Assembly (NCBI GenBank): GCA_964017185.1
Contig: OZ024879.1
Location: 42,601,883 to 42,665,882 of the forward strand
Origin: Rugalucina vietnamica
Lineage: Eukaryota > Mollusca > Bivalvia > Lucinida > Lucinidae
Direction: 5' to 3'
DNA length: 64,000 nucleotides
Each line of letters begins with the position of its first letter. The stretch's first letter is position 1. The position numbers and the translations under genes are program-made. This document shows positions 1-45,846 of the stretch, one piece after another. The notes beneath the pieces were generated by a model. It was not told the DNA's origin and ran no database searches. It saw nothing but the letters and a program-made list of their open reading frames with translations.

Positions 1-33
1 AAATATTAAGTATATTAATATATATTACACTCA

Positions 34-34325
<34,292 letters not shown>

Positions 34326-34407
34326 CGTGGTAGTCTGGTACAAGTCATGTGACCTGCTCCTGTAAAGAGGTACATGTAAATTTAAAGTACATCATTGATT
34401 TCTGTTA

Positions 34408-34588
34408 AGAGCCGCCATATGGGAAAACAAACAATCTGCATAGGCAAAAACAAATGCGCAGATCAGCTTCGCAGTAACTGCGAAGCTGATCAGCGCCTTT
34501 GTTTTTGCTACATGGATGGTACAATTCCTCTACTTTTTAAATCCAAAATTTCCAGGTCGGAACCCAAATTGTTGGTTTTCTCATTCAA
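34408..34588. mobile_element. Family B hairpin MITE, copy 17 (internal deletion)
   Basis: GCCGCCATATGGGAAAACAA start and perfect centre CAGCTTCGCAGTAACTGCGA. The outer right arm is shortened. Confidence 0.7.
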
Positions 34589-34750
34589 TGAGGGTGACCT
34601 GGCTACATCCAAGCAATCAATACATTTCAATAACACACTGCATCACTCAGCAAACATTAGAACAGGTAAAGTGTGCTAAAATACATGTTCCTAGGACCTA
34701 GGTTAAAAGTATCACAGACTATCTTGATTGGGGTCAAGCCGGTCAACACA

Positions 34751-34985
34751 TGAGCCACCTCGTGGGAAAAAAAACAATGTGGTTTCCAAACAGGTCTGAC
34801 ACAAACCAGCTTGTACAGCTACATAAGCAGGCCAGAAGCTTGAAATTTTAAAGTTAAGTAGAGGAGGAATTGTACTATCCGAGTAGCGAAAACAAAGGCG
34901 CTGATCAGCTTCGGGGTTACCATGAAGCTGGTCTGCGCCTTTGTTTTCGTCTATGCAGATTGTTGGTTTTCCCATGAGGCGACTC
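34751..34985. mobile_element. Family B hairpin MITE, copy 18
   Basis: TGAGCCACCTCGTGGGAAAA to GAGGCGACTCA. Confidence 0.75.
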
Positions 34986-34994
34986 AAGTTAAGC

Positions 34995-35320
34995 AACTAG
35001 GACTGGGTTTTCTACGGTACAATCTGGCACTGGCACCTAGGCATACTAAGGAAGCTGCATACAAAACATTGGTTCAAACTCAATTCAAGTATAATGCAGC
35101 TCATATTTGGCATCCCTATAGTGGAACTCAGACTTCTATGGTGGAGACGGTACTGAGGACTGCAGCTAGGTGTACTTGCAGGCGAACACCAGTAATGTTG
35201 GCGATATGCTAGACAAACTTGAGTGGCCACCATCCCTGGAGTCCCGCAGGGAGTGGTCCTCCTTAACTTTCTTTTACAAGATGTATACACTCCGGTAGAG
35301 TGTCTCTTATAAAGACAAAT
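34995..35320 (+). pseudogene. Non-LTR retrotransposon ORF2 C-terminal fragment
   Basis: The translation LGFLRYNLALAPRHTKEAAY, with KTLVQTQFKYNAAHIWHPY and VETVLRTAARCTCRR, matches the segment after the reverse transcriptase in Jockey/CR1-like LINEs. A frameshift near 35200 leads to LEWPSLESRREWSSLTFFYK. 5' truncated and broken. Confidence 0.7.
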
Positions 35321-35616
35321 ACCTGTGTTTTTCCCCCTTTACTAAATTGTAAATTTAGCCACCTGATGTGACAATAAGAAATTGTTCGACTCGGTATCAG
35401 AAGATAGATATTAAGTTTGGCCGGCGACAGTCACCCAGTTTTAGAGAAAAACACAAATTTATGGTGTAGTGTTTTTCAATTTTTAAATCTAGTCAGTATT
35501 TAAAGAAAGACACAGGTAAAACATCACCAAGAAAATCCATTTTTCAATGTGTTTAATTGTCTAAGAAATGTTTTTAATTTTGGGGTTGCAACTTGCAAAA
35601 AATACATTTTCATACA

Positions 35617-35725
35617 AAGGCCTTCGACAAGGTGGCGTACCACACAGGAGACTACTCTACAAACTGCACTACTACGGGATTAGAGGATCTACTCACAAAA
35701 GGATCGCTTCATGGCTCTGAGCGCT
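35617..35725 (+). pseudogene. LINE reverse transcriptase fragment (KAFDKV)
   Basis: KAFDKVA is followed after a frameshift by RRLLYKLHYYGIRGSTHKR and SWL, the RT palm motif around the first catalytic Asp and what follows it. Only about 110 bp remain. Confidence 0.6.
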
Positions 35726-36108
35726 TTCAATAAGTTCACTGTTAAAAAGATCGCTTGCAGGGAATTCAACAAGGTTCAGTTTTCTTACAGTTTCTCTTTA
35801 TGGTACTCGAGAGAAAAAAATTAAAATCAGTTGTCAGGCGTTTGCCAAGGTGCTATTTTCTAACAGTTTCTCTATATTATACATTGAGAACAATTAATGT
35901 TAATTATCTTTTGCATATTTAAAACTGAAAGAACAGGTTTTCTTATAGAAAGCATAATGTGTTTACGAACCGTGTCGGCTGCGTGTATATTCAAGAGTGA
36001 TAATTGCCATGTCAGTAATTTTTAGACTTACACAATCCACCGTTCGCGAAGCGTGGATGACACATTGTTTTCTTAAGATAAGCCATAAAAGTTGTGAAAA
36101 GGAAGTGG

Positions 36109-38283
36109 CTACTGACAGCCGGCTGTCAATAGCGAAAGTTCGCTATTGACAGCCAGCTATACATTTCTTTATATTTGTGAGTTTCTAACATTTGGCTTGT
36201 ATCTAATATTGTCAGATAAATGAATGACATTAAATCTTATGACCCTAGGTTCATCACATGTATCCTTTAAGAATATGTTTTGTATGTATGTTTGGGATTT
36301 GGGCCAGAAGTCAGACTTTCAGAAAATGTTAAGATTTGTGGTTATAACTTAATGTTTTTCTTTTCAAGTTTTCCATATTCTGTCTGCTACTTTGTGACTA
36401 ACAAGGCATTCATTAAACCATATCTACAGGGATAAATCTGGCAAGCAAACACGATGGGCCTTTTTGACAAATTTCATTGGAATTTTTGGTCTAAGACAAT
36501 AACTCCCTATACAGTTACATTGTGAAAAAGGCCCATACCTTTCTATAGAAGGGGCCATTTTGAAAAATCATGAGCCTTTTAGCACAGGGCCCCTTCCAGA
36601 ATTATCCCTGTATCTACCCTTTCTTTAAGGGTAGATTACATTCAATGACATGGGGCTTAGTTTAGGGACTAGAGATCAAAATAATCAAACATCTTTTAAA
36701 TATAAAATGTCAACAAACTAATGTCAATCTTTTATAGGTATACGAAGGCTAGTTCTCCCCATATGACATCAGACCCAAGGAACCTTTGATTTAGAACTGT
36801 GTGGGGGTGGGGTAAAGGCAAAAATCTAGACACTTAAAAATTTTGAAAGTATGCCAAACAAAATTAGAAACACATTTGTAAGATTTTCCCCTTAAGTTTC
36901 TCATGAATTGGACACAAAATGCCATACCATTTCCATGTCAGATCACATCTTGTCATAACTGAAGTATGGCATATCTAGATGACTTTATAAACCAATTCGA
37001 TAAATGACTAGGCCAGCTGGCTGTCCATACCGAAAGTTCGCTTTGGACAGCCGGCTGTCAATAGCGAAAATTCGCTATGGACAGCCGGCTGTCGATAGCG
37101 AAAGTTTGCTATTGACAGCCAGCTATATATTTCTAATCTTAATTGAAACATATCTATTGGTTTCTGATAGGGATTTAGATTTAACATTCCCAGGGTTTAA
37201 ATGATGCCTGAGGTGAGTTGAATCATCAAGTCTAGGATATCAACACAGGTCATGGCTGAGTTCATAAACATTTTTTGCCTTCTTGGGACTAATTCATACT
37301 GGGGATAACACTTATTGAGAAGTCATAATCACAAGTAACTATTTCTGAGATTAAAACTAAATTTTCTGGCCATGAAAATGGAAACTTAGGTGAGCCCAAT
37401 TGTCCAGACTAGCATAAACAGGGGTCATATCTAAGACTAAACACATTTATGCCTTACTGGAAAATAATTCATATGGGGGATAATACTTATTTGGAATTAA
37501 ATAAATATCAGATCTTGGAAAAAATCTCTTGTAGAATTCCTGCAGATTTGTATGACTGTTCTCAATATGGTATTTAACAAACACATGATAATTTAAATAC
37601 ACATATTAATACATGTATTTGTTTGGAAGCAAAAAAATCATCAAAATTACAAATTTCTTCATAAAGTGGATATAAAGTTTTCATGTCAGATCAGGCCTTG
37701 TTGAAACTTTAGCATATAATAGATGCTGATAATGACTTCCTCTAAGAAACTACTTTATTCATACATTTATGCATGTGATGGAAGAAAACTGTTAAAAAGT
37801 CATTTAATGGCTATAAACTTGCAGAAAATAGGTAAATGGATAAAAAGTTTATCACTTTGAATACAATTTGAAATTATGTCCGGGCCTCAGTCTTTAAATA
37901 TGTTCATGGCATTATATTTCTACATCTCTTTCAGACTAAACTACTGGGTTACTTAATAAATAAATAAATTTGTGTATAAATAAATGAATTTATAAAATAT
38001 TGAATCTGTGATAGCAATATATTGCTGCAGCTCTGACATAATATCAAATATTTTGATAAATGAAAGTAATAAATACTGAATTTCAAATTGTTCACTTTCC
38101 TTGTTATGTGTTTGATTGTCACTAATATTTATAGAAGTTAAAAACCATTTTAAATATAGAGAAATAAACTTATGCTTATTAATGTATATGAAAATGTGTA
38201 GCTGGCTGTCAATAGCGAACTTTCGCTATTGACAGCCGGCTGTCAGTAGCGAAAGTTCGCTATTGACAGCCGGCTGTCAGTAG
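36109..38283. mobile_element. Putative TIR element with GACAGCCGGCTGTC palindromic repeats at its ends
   Basis: Both borders read CTACTGACAGCCGGCTGTCA inward, followed by ATAGCGAA. Clusters of the palindromic unit lie at 36109-36160, 37013-37125 and 38199-38283. The flanks (TTGTGAAAAGG at the left, CCTTGTGAAAATAAGCC at the right) look like one older repeat related to 39540-39640 and split by this element. No transposase and no clear target duplication. Confidence 0.5.
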
Positions 38284-39253
38284 CGATGGCCTTGTGAAAA
38301 TAAGCCCATTGAGCTAGGGGATTATCGATAGACCATAACGAGACCGTAAACACAGGTTGCTGTAGGCTATTGATGAGCTCTGTTACGCAACGTTGCTCAT
38401 TTTCGACGGCGACACAAACCAAAGATTGTCTAAGCATTGGGACACCTATATCTTGTATAATTCTATCCGATCAGAAAATCCAATTAAGAAAGGCGAATTA
38501 AAATAACTGTAAATACGGTATCGGCAAAAGACTCTTGTCCTCGTTAAATATCCGGGTGCGCCAATAAGTCAAAGGCGGAACTCTACAATACAACAGCAAC
38601 ATAAGCCCGGTGTCATGGACGCTCTTTTCACATAAAATCGTACGTTGTAAATAAACAAATTTTATCATTGTAGATCGTTTTTAACTGATAAAACTGTGGA
38701 ACACGCAATACTTCACTTTTGTTTATTCCATTTTACAAGGACTCTGCGATAAACCGCCAAGCTCGGTTAAGCCAATACACACGTCGTATAGGTTCCCCAC
38801 CCACCAATACACTACAGAAACTGCGATCAGCCTGGTCCGACTCAGTAGATTTGCATTACGCGCCTCACCTATAACGCGCATGCAACTTGTGAACCCCGAC
38901 CAGCGCGTTATAACGGGTCTGAAGTGTATATACATTTTTGTATGTCTCTGTCTATCTTCTTGTAAATAGTTTTAATGGCCCATCCCGAATGTTTTCCCCC
39001 CATTTTGATAAATTTAAAATTTAGCCAACCACCCCACACCTGAGGTGATGATCAGAAATTGATCGACTCAGTATCTGAAGAAAGAAATACTTTTATTTTA
39101 ATAAGTAATAACAGTTTAATAGTAAAACAAAGACACAAATCAACTGCTCTGTTGTAACAAGCTGATGTGGATCTTTCATCCTACGGGATAAAACAGACAA
39201 TCAACTGATTTTTGCTTCAAGCGCAGTGTTTTGGAAATTAATCCACCGTTTGA

Positions 39254-40497
39254 TAGGGCTGAAACGATTCAGATGAGCCTCGATTCGGTTCGATTTCGAT
39301 TACAAACACCTCGATTCGATTATTTTCGATACGATTCGTTCGGAAATTCGAAACATTAACATCCACACTACGCTTCATTTCAAATGGTATTGATTAAATG
39401 ATGTTGCTAGTGTTACCTATACACATCGAGAAACTGCTGGACATGTCGCAAAATCTTTATCACAATGTAGAACAAATGATAATTGTCATTTTGAATAATT
39501 ATAAGGTGACACAATTCATTGCCGGCAAGGATGAATGACACCCATTGTTTCCTTACGATTGGCCAAAAAGTTGTGAAAACAAGCCAAGCGATACACAGCA
39601 TCTCTTCAGGGGATTATCATCAGACCCATAAACAACGTTTTCTAACCTTTACATAATTGTCCTTTTATTCCTAATCAGATAATCACCATCAATTACTCAT
39701 GCACGCCAAACAATACGCTGACGTGATATCGGTCAAACATGAACGCGACTCCAATATTACGGTAATGAAATCCACGTGTTGATGAAATCCAGTAATTCAC
39801 CTGTCAATCAAATATGTGGAGAGCCAATTACTAAGCGCGGCCTGCATTCAACACGAGCGCTCATTGGCCGATCAATTTTTCTGAAAGTCACTACAAAACT
39901 TAACGCGCGTGCGGTACGATCAAACAGCACAAATTCTCCTAACCATTATAGCGGGTTGCACCTGGATTTTGAGGAATTTCATTGTCATCTGCATGAAGCT
40001 AGAATTTCCACTTACGGAACTACAGAAACGGCGAGCAACCTGTTCGGACTTGGCGCGACTTGCCTATAACGCATTCCCAACCAGCGCCTTATCACTGACG
40101 AAATGAATAGGATTAAATGACAATTTTAGGGAGATACCGATCTGACACTTCGACCGACACATATCAAATCACGCGTAGTATTGGTATCGATTTAATAAGC
40201 TTATTAAAAATTCTAACACGACGTTATCGTCTTTCCCTTTGAACCTGATGGAAAAGTCAACGATAATTCTCTGTAAACAAAATTACGCGCGTAAGGTGGC
40301 GTGTTTATGACGCCGCACATAAACATTCATGTCCACCAAGAATCAGTCCACTGGAAAAGCTTATTAAAATGTATAATACAACCACCTGGAAATCATGCGA
40401 GCGAACCGAACCGAACTACCTCGAGTGTGAATCGTGAATCGAACCGACGTCAGAGAACTCGGTTTTCGATGCATCGCGATGAATCGTTTCACCACTA
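39254..40497. mobile_element. hAT-like non-autonomous element with 8-bp target duplication
   Basis: The ends TAGGGCTGAAACGATTCA and (inverted) TAGTGGTGAAACGATTCAT are flanked by direct CCGTTTGA at 39246-39253 and 40498-40505. An 8-bp duplication and this terminal sequence fit hAT. The interior has no transposase frame. It includes a block related to 7500-8110 (TGACACCCATTGTTT, and CCTGTCAATCAAAT...CAACACGAGCGCTCATTGGC). Confidence 0.75.
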
Positions 40498-41762
40498 CCG
40501 TTTGACTGATCTTTCATTAGAACCTTTTACTAACCTGCGGCTTCTTGAAAGCTCCTGATGAAACTTATGGATAATTTTTCCAAAACACTGCACTTGACGT
40601 ATGGCTATGCTTTAAGCAAAAATCAGACAGCTGAATAGGGCATGTTGGGATGACGTCATACAGGTAAGTTTGTTCATTCGGTGGAGGTACATTACTCGGT
40701 GTTTATCGCTATGCCTAACCAAATTTGGAGTGCAAAATATAGAATCAAAATTAGTTTTTTTCATCACAACATTGCATATTCTATTAGATTTTTGGATATT
40801 ATTTATTCCAAGGTAAGAAATGTGTAATATTTTGGTCATATTATGATTTTATTTGCGTCTGAAAGTAGTAAGCGCATAGCGATAATGACCGAGGTTACCA
40901 CCTCCACCGAATGAAGAAAATAGCGGGAAAGGTGACCGATATTGATTTCTTTTCACGGAAGAGTACCTTGCTGACCTGCCCTATATCTGTGATGAGTTTG
41001 AAAGAGGCATCAGGGAGATTTTTCATTCATTTCAGGGAGGATTTTGAAAAATGTATAGAATATATAGGAAAATTCTTGGTTCATTTCAGGGAGATTTTGA
41101 ATTTTCATGAAAAAGGGTGTCTTTTAGAAGAATTTTAGGTCTGCTTATGACTGGTACATTAGTGGGTGGGGTATTGTTGTCTCAGTTTCATAGAATATAT
41201 AAGCCTTAGATGATCGATGTCACACAATAGAAGCTGCAATGAATTGGATATGACATATCATGTCCTTGCTGATTGATGCAAGTCTTAGAAAATAATGGGG
41301 GAATGAGGGTATGATGAACAGATGAATTCAAACATGTTTTGCAAGGTGCGCGAAAGTTTGTTTACAAAATAAAATGCGAGAAATTATCGGGTTTTTGTTC
41401 AGAAAAGGAGTCTAGAAACCAAGACAAAATTTCAAAAATAAAGAACTGATTATCAAGAATAATCACAGAGTATGTGAACTACTAGAATTAATGATAAAAG
41501 ACCAAATTTTTCATTTGAATTTGACCCTTTCACCTGTTTAATTCGTCCGCCATTTCTTGGGGAATCAGCTACTGGCTCCCAAATTTAAAGTCAGATAAAA
41601 TCCAGTACCAAGAAATGGTCATTTCGTTCCATAAAAATTTTGTATCGCTTGTCCATATTCTTCGAACATTGTCTCGATGAACGAATCCGTTTCTCCTAAT
41701 GTCGAAAGTGGGTCCTTTCAGCGGTGGAGAGAAACGGAGAGTAACGTAATCGCCGAAAGGTT

Positions 41763-42135
41763 ATGAGGCTCAGGTCAACTTCGAACACTGGTATTTTATT
41801 GCATCTGAATCTGAATAGTTTCACCAGGGGTTCGGACTGGGGGGTGGGGGAGGGGGGAATCGTCCAGTGGAATGCTCTCACAGAGTGCGCGGTATGCTTG
41901 CCAACCCTTGATGCATTCAAGGAAAGAGTTGGTAAGCTGCACCACTCCAGGCCGTAGATCCTGACATGATGCTTTTAATTTTGTTTTTAATCCTCTTCTC
42001 ATCTACTTTTAGCTCTCATCTTTGCTCACCTCACTATCTCACTCTCATCTTGCACTTTTATCTCACTCAACTTTTATTTCAGCACTGACAGCGCACACCT
42101 GTCTAGAATGCCCGCGGGGGCGTGAGACAGTATTT
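41763..42135 (+). pseudogene. LINE 3' fragment (ORF2 C-terminus plus 3' UTR)
   Basis: The frame ends in VQWNALTECAVCLPTLDAFK, the usual C-terminus of Jockey/CR1-like ORF2. A pyrimidine-rich 3' UTR and a GAAA-repeat tail near 42140 follow. It directly precedes another, independent LINE copy. Confidence 0.65.
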
Positions 42136-44301
42136 AAAGAAAGAAAAAGAAAGAAATTAGTCCCAAGAACCTCGAAGGAATATCATTTTCTACAGTAAAT
42201 GTCTTGAGGCCTTTGATGATTGCCTACTGGAGCAAATGGTGACCTCGCCAACCCGAGGTCAAAACATTCTGGACCTTTTCTTTACTACAAATCCAACCCT
42301 CATAGACAAAACATCAGTCCTCCCTGGTCTTTCTGACCATGATATAATAATGGCGGAAGTAAATGTCAAGCCCAAAATGATTAAGCAGGTCCCCCGTAAT
42401 ATCTTCCTATACAAAAAGGCCAACTGGGACCAGCTAAAAGAGTCTATGAGGGAAATCCACTCAGTACTCCAGTCGGACCCTGCTACCGCAGACATCCAGA
42501 TTCTGTGGGATGAGTTTGTCACCAAACTCCAGCATGGTATCGACACCTACATTCCAATACGCAAGGCAAGATCAAGAGATGGTCTCCCATGGATCAATCA
42601 TGAGATCCCCCGCCTGATGCGTAAACGAGACAGACACTACAAGAAATGGATCAGGTCAAACAGACCTGTTGATCACAAGAAATTTCTTGACTACAAACAC
42701 CTGGTACGCCGGGTACCTGAAACGGCCTATGAAAAATACATCGGTGGCATTCTTGGCCTACAGCAAGAAGCCGATGACCCTGACCTTGACACCCCTACCA
42801 AGGTCAATACCAAAAAATTATACTCCCTGTTGAAACACTCCAGGCAAGACAATAGTGGCATAACATCCTTGAAGGCCAATGGACAGACTTTTACCTCTGA
42901 CACAGACAAGGCCAATACCCTAAACCTACAGTTTCAATCTGTTTTAGCCCAAAGTCACCCACATCACTGAAAGCCATGGCACAAAAGACCTTACAGGACC
43001 TACATGCCCTAGGTCCAAACCAGCCCTTCCAAGCCAGCCCATACACTAAAATGCCGGACATAGAAATCTCATCAAAAGGTACTGAATGCCTTTTGAAAAA
43101 GCTCAATCCCCATGAACCATCTGGTCCCGACCAACTCAAACCTTTTGTACTACAAACTCTTCATAAGGAATTAGCCCCCATTCTTGAAATAATCTTCCAG
43201 AGGTCCTTAGACCAAGGTAAACTCCCTACCATCTGGAAGGAAGCAAATGTGTCCCCTATATTCAAAAAAGGGGACAAGACTGACCCAGCCAACTACCGCC
43301 CCATATCGCTCACATGTGTTCTTTGTAAAGTACTGGAACACATCGTGGCATCCAACATATCAAAACATTTCACGGACCAGAATATCCTCTATGACTTACA
43401 GCATGGGTTCCGAGAGCGGCGGTCCTGCGAGACCCACTTGATCATGCTTATTGATGAACTCTCCAAAAACATGGAGTCCAAAGAACAGACAGACTTAATA
43501 CTTTTAGATTTTAGTAAAGCTTTTGATAAAGTCGCCCATGAAAAATTGCTCCAAAAACTTCATGCCTATGGCATTCGGGGTGACACTCTAAAATGGATAA
43601 AGGACTTTTTAGACAATAGGAAACAATCTGTAGTAACCAACGGTATCAGCTCCAGCCCCATCCCTGTCTCCTCTGGTGTCCCACAGGGCCCTGTTCTCGG
43701 ACCAATCCTATTCTTAGCCTACATTAATGACCTTTCAGAACAGGTAAGGTCAAGAGTCAGACTTTTCGCAGACGACACAGCAATGTATCTATGCATCAGC
43801 TCACTCTAAGAAGCAAATATCCTTCAAGAAGACCTCCTGAAACTCGAGAAATGGGAAGAAGATTGGGATATGAACTTTAACCCAGCAAAATGTCAGGTCC
43901 TACATGTGACCAGATTTAAGACTCCCATTCCATCCAAATACTTTCTACACAACACTGAACTTGAAAGTGTACCCGCTGCCAAGTACCTTGGGGTCACAAT
44001 ATCTGAAGACCTCAGCTGGGGAAATCACATAAATAACATCACTAAAAAAGCAAATCAAACGCTGGGCTTTCTCAAACGCAACATCAAAGTTCATAACCAA
44101 GACCTCAAATCCACAGCCTACAAAACACTTGTTAGACCACAGCTGGAATACGCCTCCTCTGTCTGGTCTCCCCACACCGACACTGACATAAAAAAGATAG
44201 AATTTGTTCAACGTAGATCGGCCAGGTGGGCTACCCATGACTACAGGTCCACCTCTAGTGTTACTGAAATGCTCAAGAAACTTTCCTGGCGTCCATTAGA
44301 C

Positions 44302-44332
44302 CAGAGATATATACTATTCATCTTTATCTCAG
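44302..44332. mobile_element. 31-bp insertion made of the two ends of a DNA transposon
   Basis: CAGAGATATATACTAT is joined to TCATCTTTATCTCAG. These are the first 16 and last 15 bases of the 2.7-kb element at 44362-47083. It is flanked by direct ATTAGAC at 44295-44301 and 44333-44339. Removing it with one duplicate restores the LINE frame at this point (WRPLDQRR). Confidence 0.8.
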
Positions 44333-44989
44333 ATTAGACCAAAGGCGAATAGACACCCGACCAGAGATATATACTATACAGAGATTTGAAACTGCTATTG
44401 AACATCGATATTTGCCCCCGCTATGACTGTCGCTCAGGTATACAGGTAAATCGAGGGAAAAATCAATATTTTTATCGGCCGCTGAATCTGTTCTGAAAGT
44501 TTGTATATTAGCAAAAATATATTGTTAATATTTTCTTCGTTTGGTTTGCTATTATCTTGATAATAGTAGAAATATTTATTTTTGTTAAATAGGCCTTCGA
44601 ATTTCCAACAAATAGATACTAAACACGCCCGGTATCTTTGTTAAAAAGAGTTATTTATTTACGGTTGATAATTTATATAATTATTATCCTTTGTCCTACG
44701 ATTTGTAAAAGCCGTTGTTGTTGTTTTTTTCTCCCACAAATTAATACGTTTTTAATTATGCTTATTATCTACGCGACTGGACACATTTGAAACAATTATT
44801 TACGGATTATCTTTAGATTAAAGAAATCGCCGATTGATTAATCTCGCCGTAATACTAATCATATTTAACGCCGAAAAAAGAAACGATAATTAGTGAACAA
44901 GGCGCTAATTAAAATAAAATGCATATTTAAGCTTTAACTCCGACAGTTCAAGGCATTTCAAATTCGCAATTTACGTACCGCGCGTCAGA

Positions 44990-45130
44990 ATGTCTTACGG
45001 AAAAGACGATTTTTTACATTGGGATGATGATATTGATCTTGATTCTTTGCTAGGTGATTATACGTGTAGTGAAATTGAACTCACGGACGATGATGAACCA
45101 TCGACAAAAAAACAGAAAGCAAAAAAGTGA
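44990..45130 (+). CDS. Acidic N-terminal ORF inside the 2.7-kb element
   Basis: An ATG-started frame of 46 codons encodes MSYGKDDFLHWDDDIDLDSL and ends TKKQKAKK. The following finger frame (about 45135) is in a different register, so either a splice or a frameshift joins them. It looks like the acidic start of a transposon-encoded DNA-binding protein; function unknown. Confidence 0.4.
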   Translation: MSYGKDDFLHWDDDIDLDSLLGDYTCSEIELTDDDEPSTKKQKAKK

Positions 45131-45252
45131 CAATAGTGAAAATAGTGCTGGCTAAAACGTACAATTGTTCCGAGTGTACTAATTCGTATGCGTCGATATC
45201 TGGGTTGCGCGGTCATCTACGAAAAAAACATGGAATTACAAATGCAAAAGGT
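45127..45252 (+). CDS. C2H2 zinc-finger exon inside the 2.7-kb element
   Basis: YNCSECTNSYASISGLRGHL followed by RKKHG is a single C2H2 finger (C-x2-C-x12-H-x4-H). A plausible donor, GGTAAGG, follows AATGCAAAAG at about 45250, after which the frame becomes nondescript. Probably the DNA-binding part of the element's transposase. Confidence 0.45.
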
Positions 45253-45704
45253 AAGGAGGCCATTCAATATTTTGATCTTGTATATTTCATTGTTCGATTT
45301 TTTTTCAATCATGTCCACGGGGGTGGTTCAAATGATGCTGTGCTATCGTCCGAGTACTTAGTATACCCAGGGAAGTGTAAGTGTATATTACACTTCCCTG
45401 GTATACCATTACATGCAAAGACTTGCTGTCGTCCAAGTATATCGACAGTCTTATCACGTCTCGGACAGCAAAATCATACTAAGCATTGTGTTTTGTACGC
45501 TCGTTTGCAAATTGCAGTCCATGTAAACATGGTAAATGCCCCTTTTTAAGGTACTGTACAGTACTTTCCATATGTACAATCACCGTGGCAGTTAAAATGG
45601 TAATTCAAGAATCAACAAAGCAAACTGACAATTTCATATTTATCAGGTGTTTTCCTACAATGTTTTCACAATGTTAAACGAACATGTGAATTAAAATTAT
45701 TATA

Positions 45705-45846
45705 CACAATTTTTATCTATCTATCTATCTTCATATACTGAGTCGATCAATTTCTGATCATCATCAGTTTTAAGCTCCTAGATGTTAGCTTCTGAACTGA
45801 ATTTAGCCACAATTTAGCTAAATTCAGTTCAGAAGCTAACATCTAG
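45705..45846. repeat. TATC-tailed retroelement end followed by a 30-bp-arm hairpin
   Basis: CTATCTATCTATC precedes ATACTGAGTCGATCAATTTC, which is the reverse of a sequence near 39050-39085 (and more diverged at 35375-35410). Next comes a perfect hairpin with 30-bp arms starting CTAGATGTTAGCTTCTGAAC at 45778. Probably a nested non-LTR end. Confidence 0.5.

Noticed and set aside
38723-38935. First exon or CpG promoter of PASK around 38.3-38.9 kb
   Set aside because: The region is richer in CG than its surroundings, but no donor or conserved peptide could be tied to PASK. It remains possible as an untranslated exon.
42236-44337. An active LINE
   Set aside because: 5' truncated, with a frameshift, an internal stop and two insertions.
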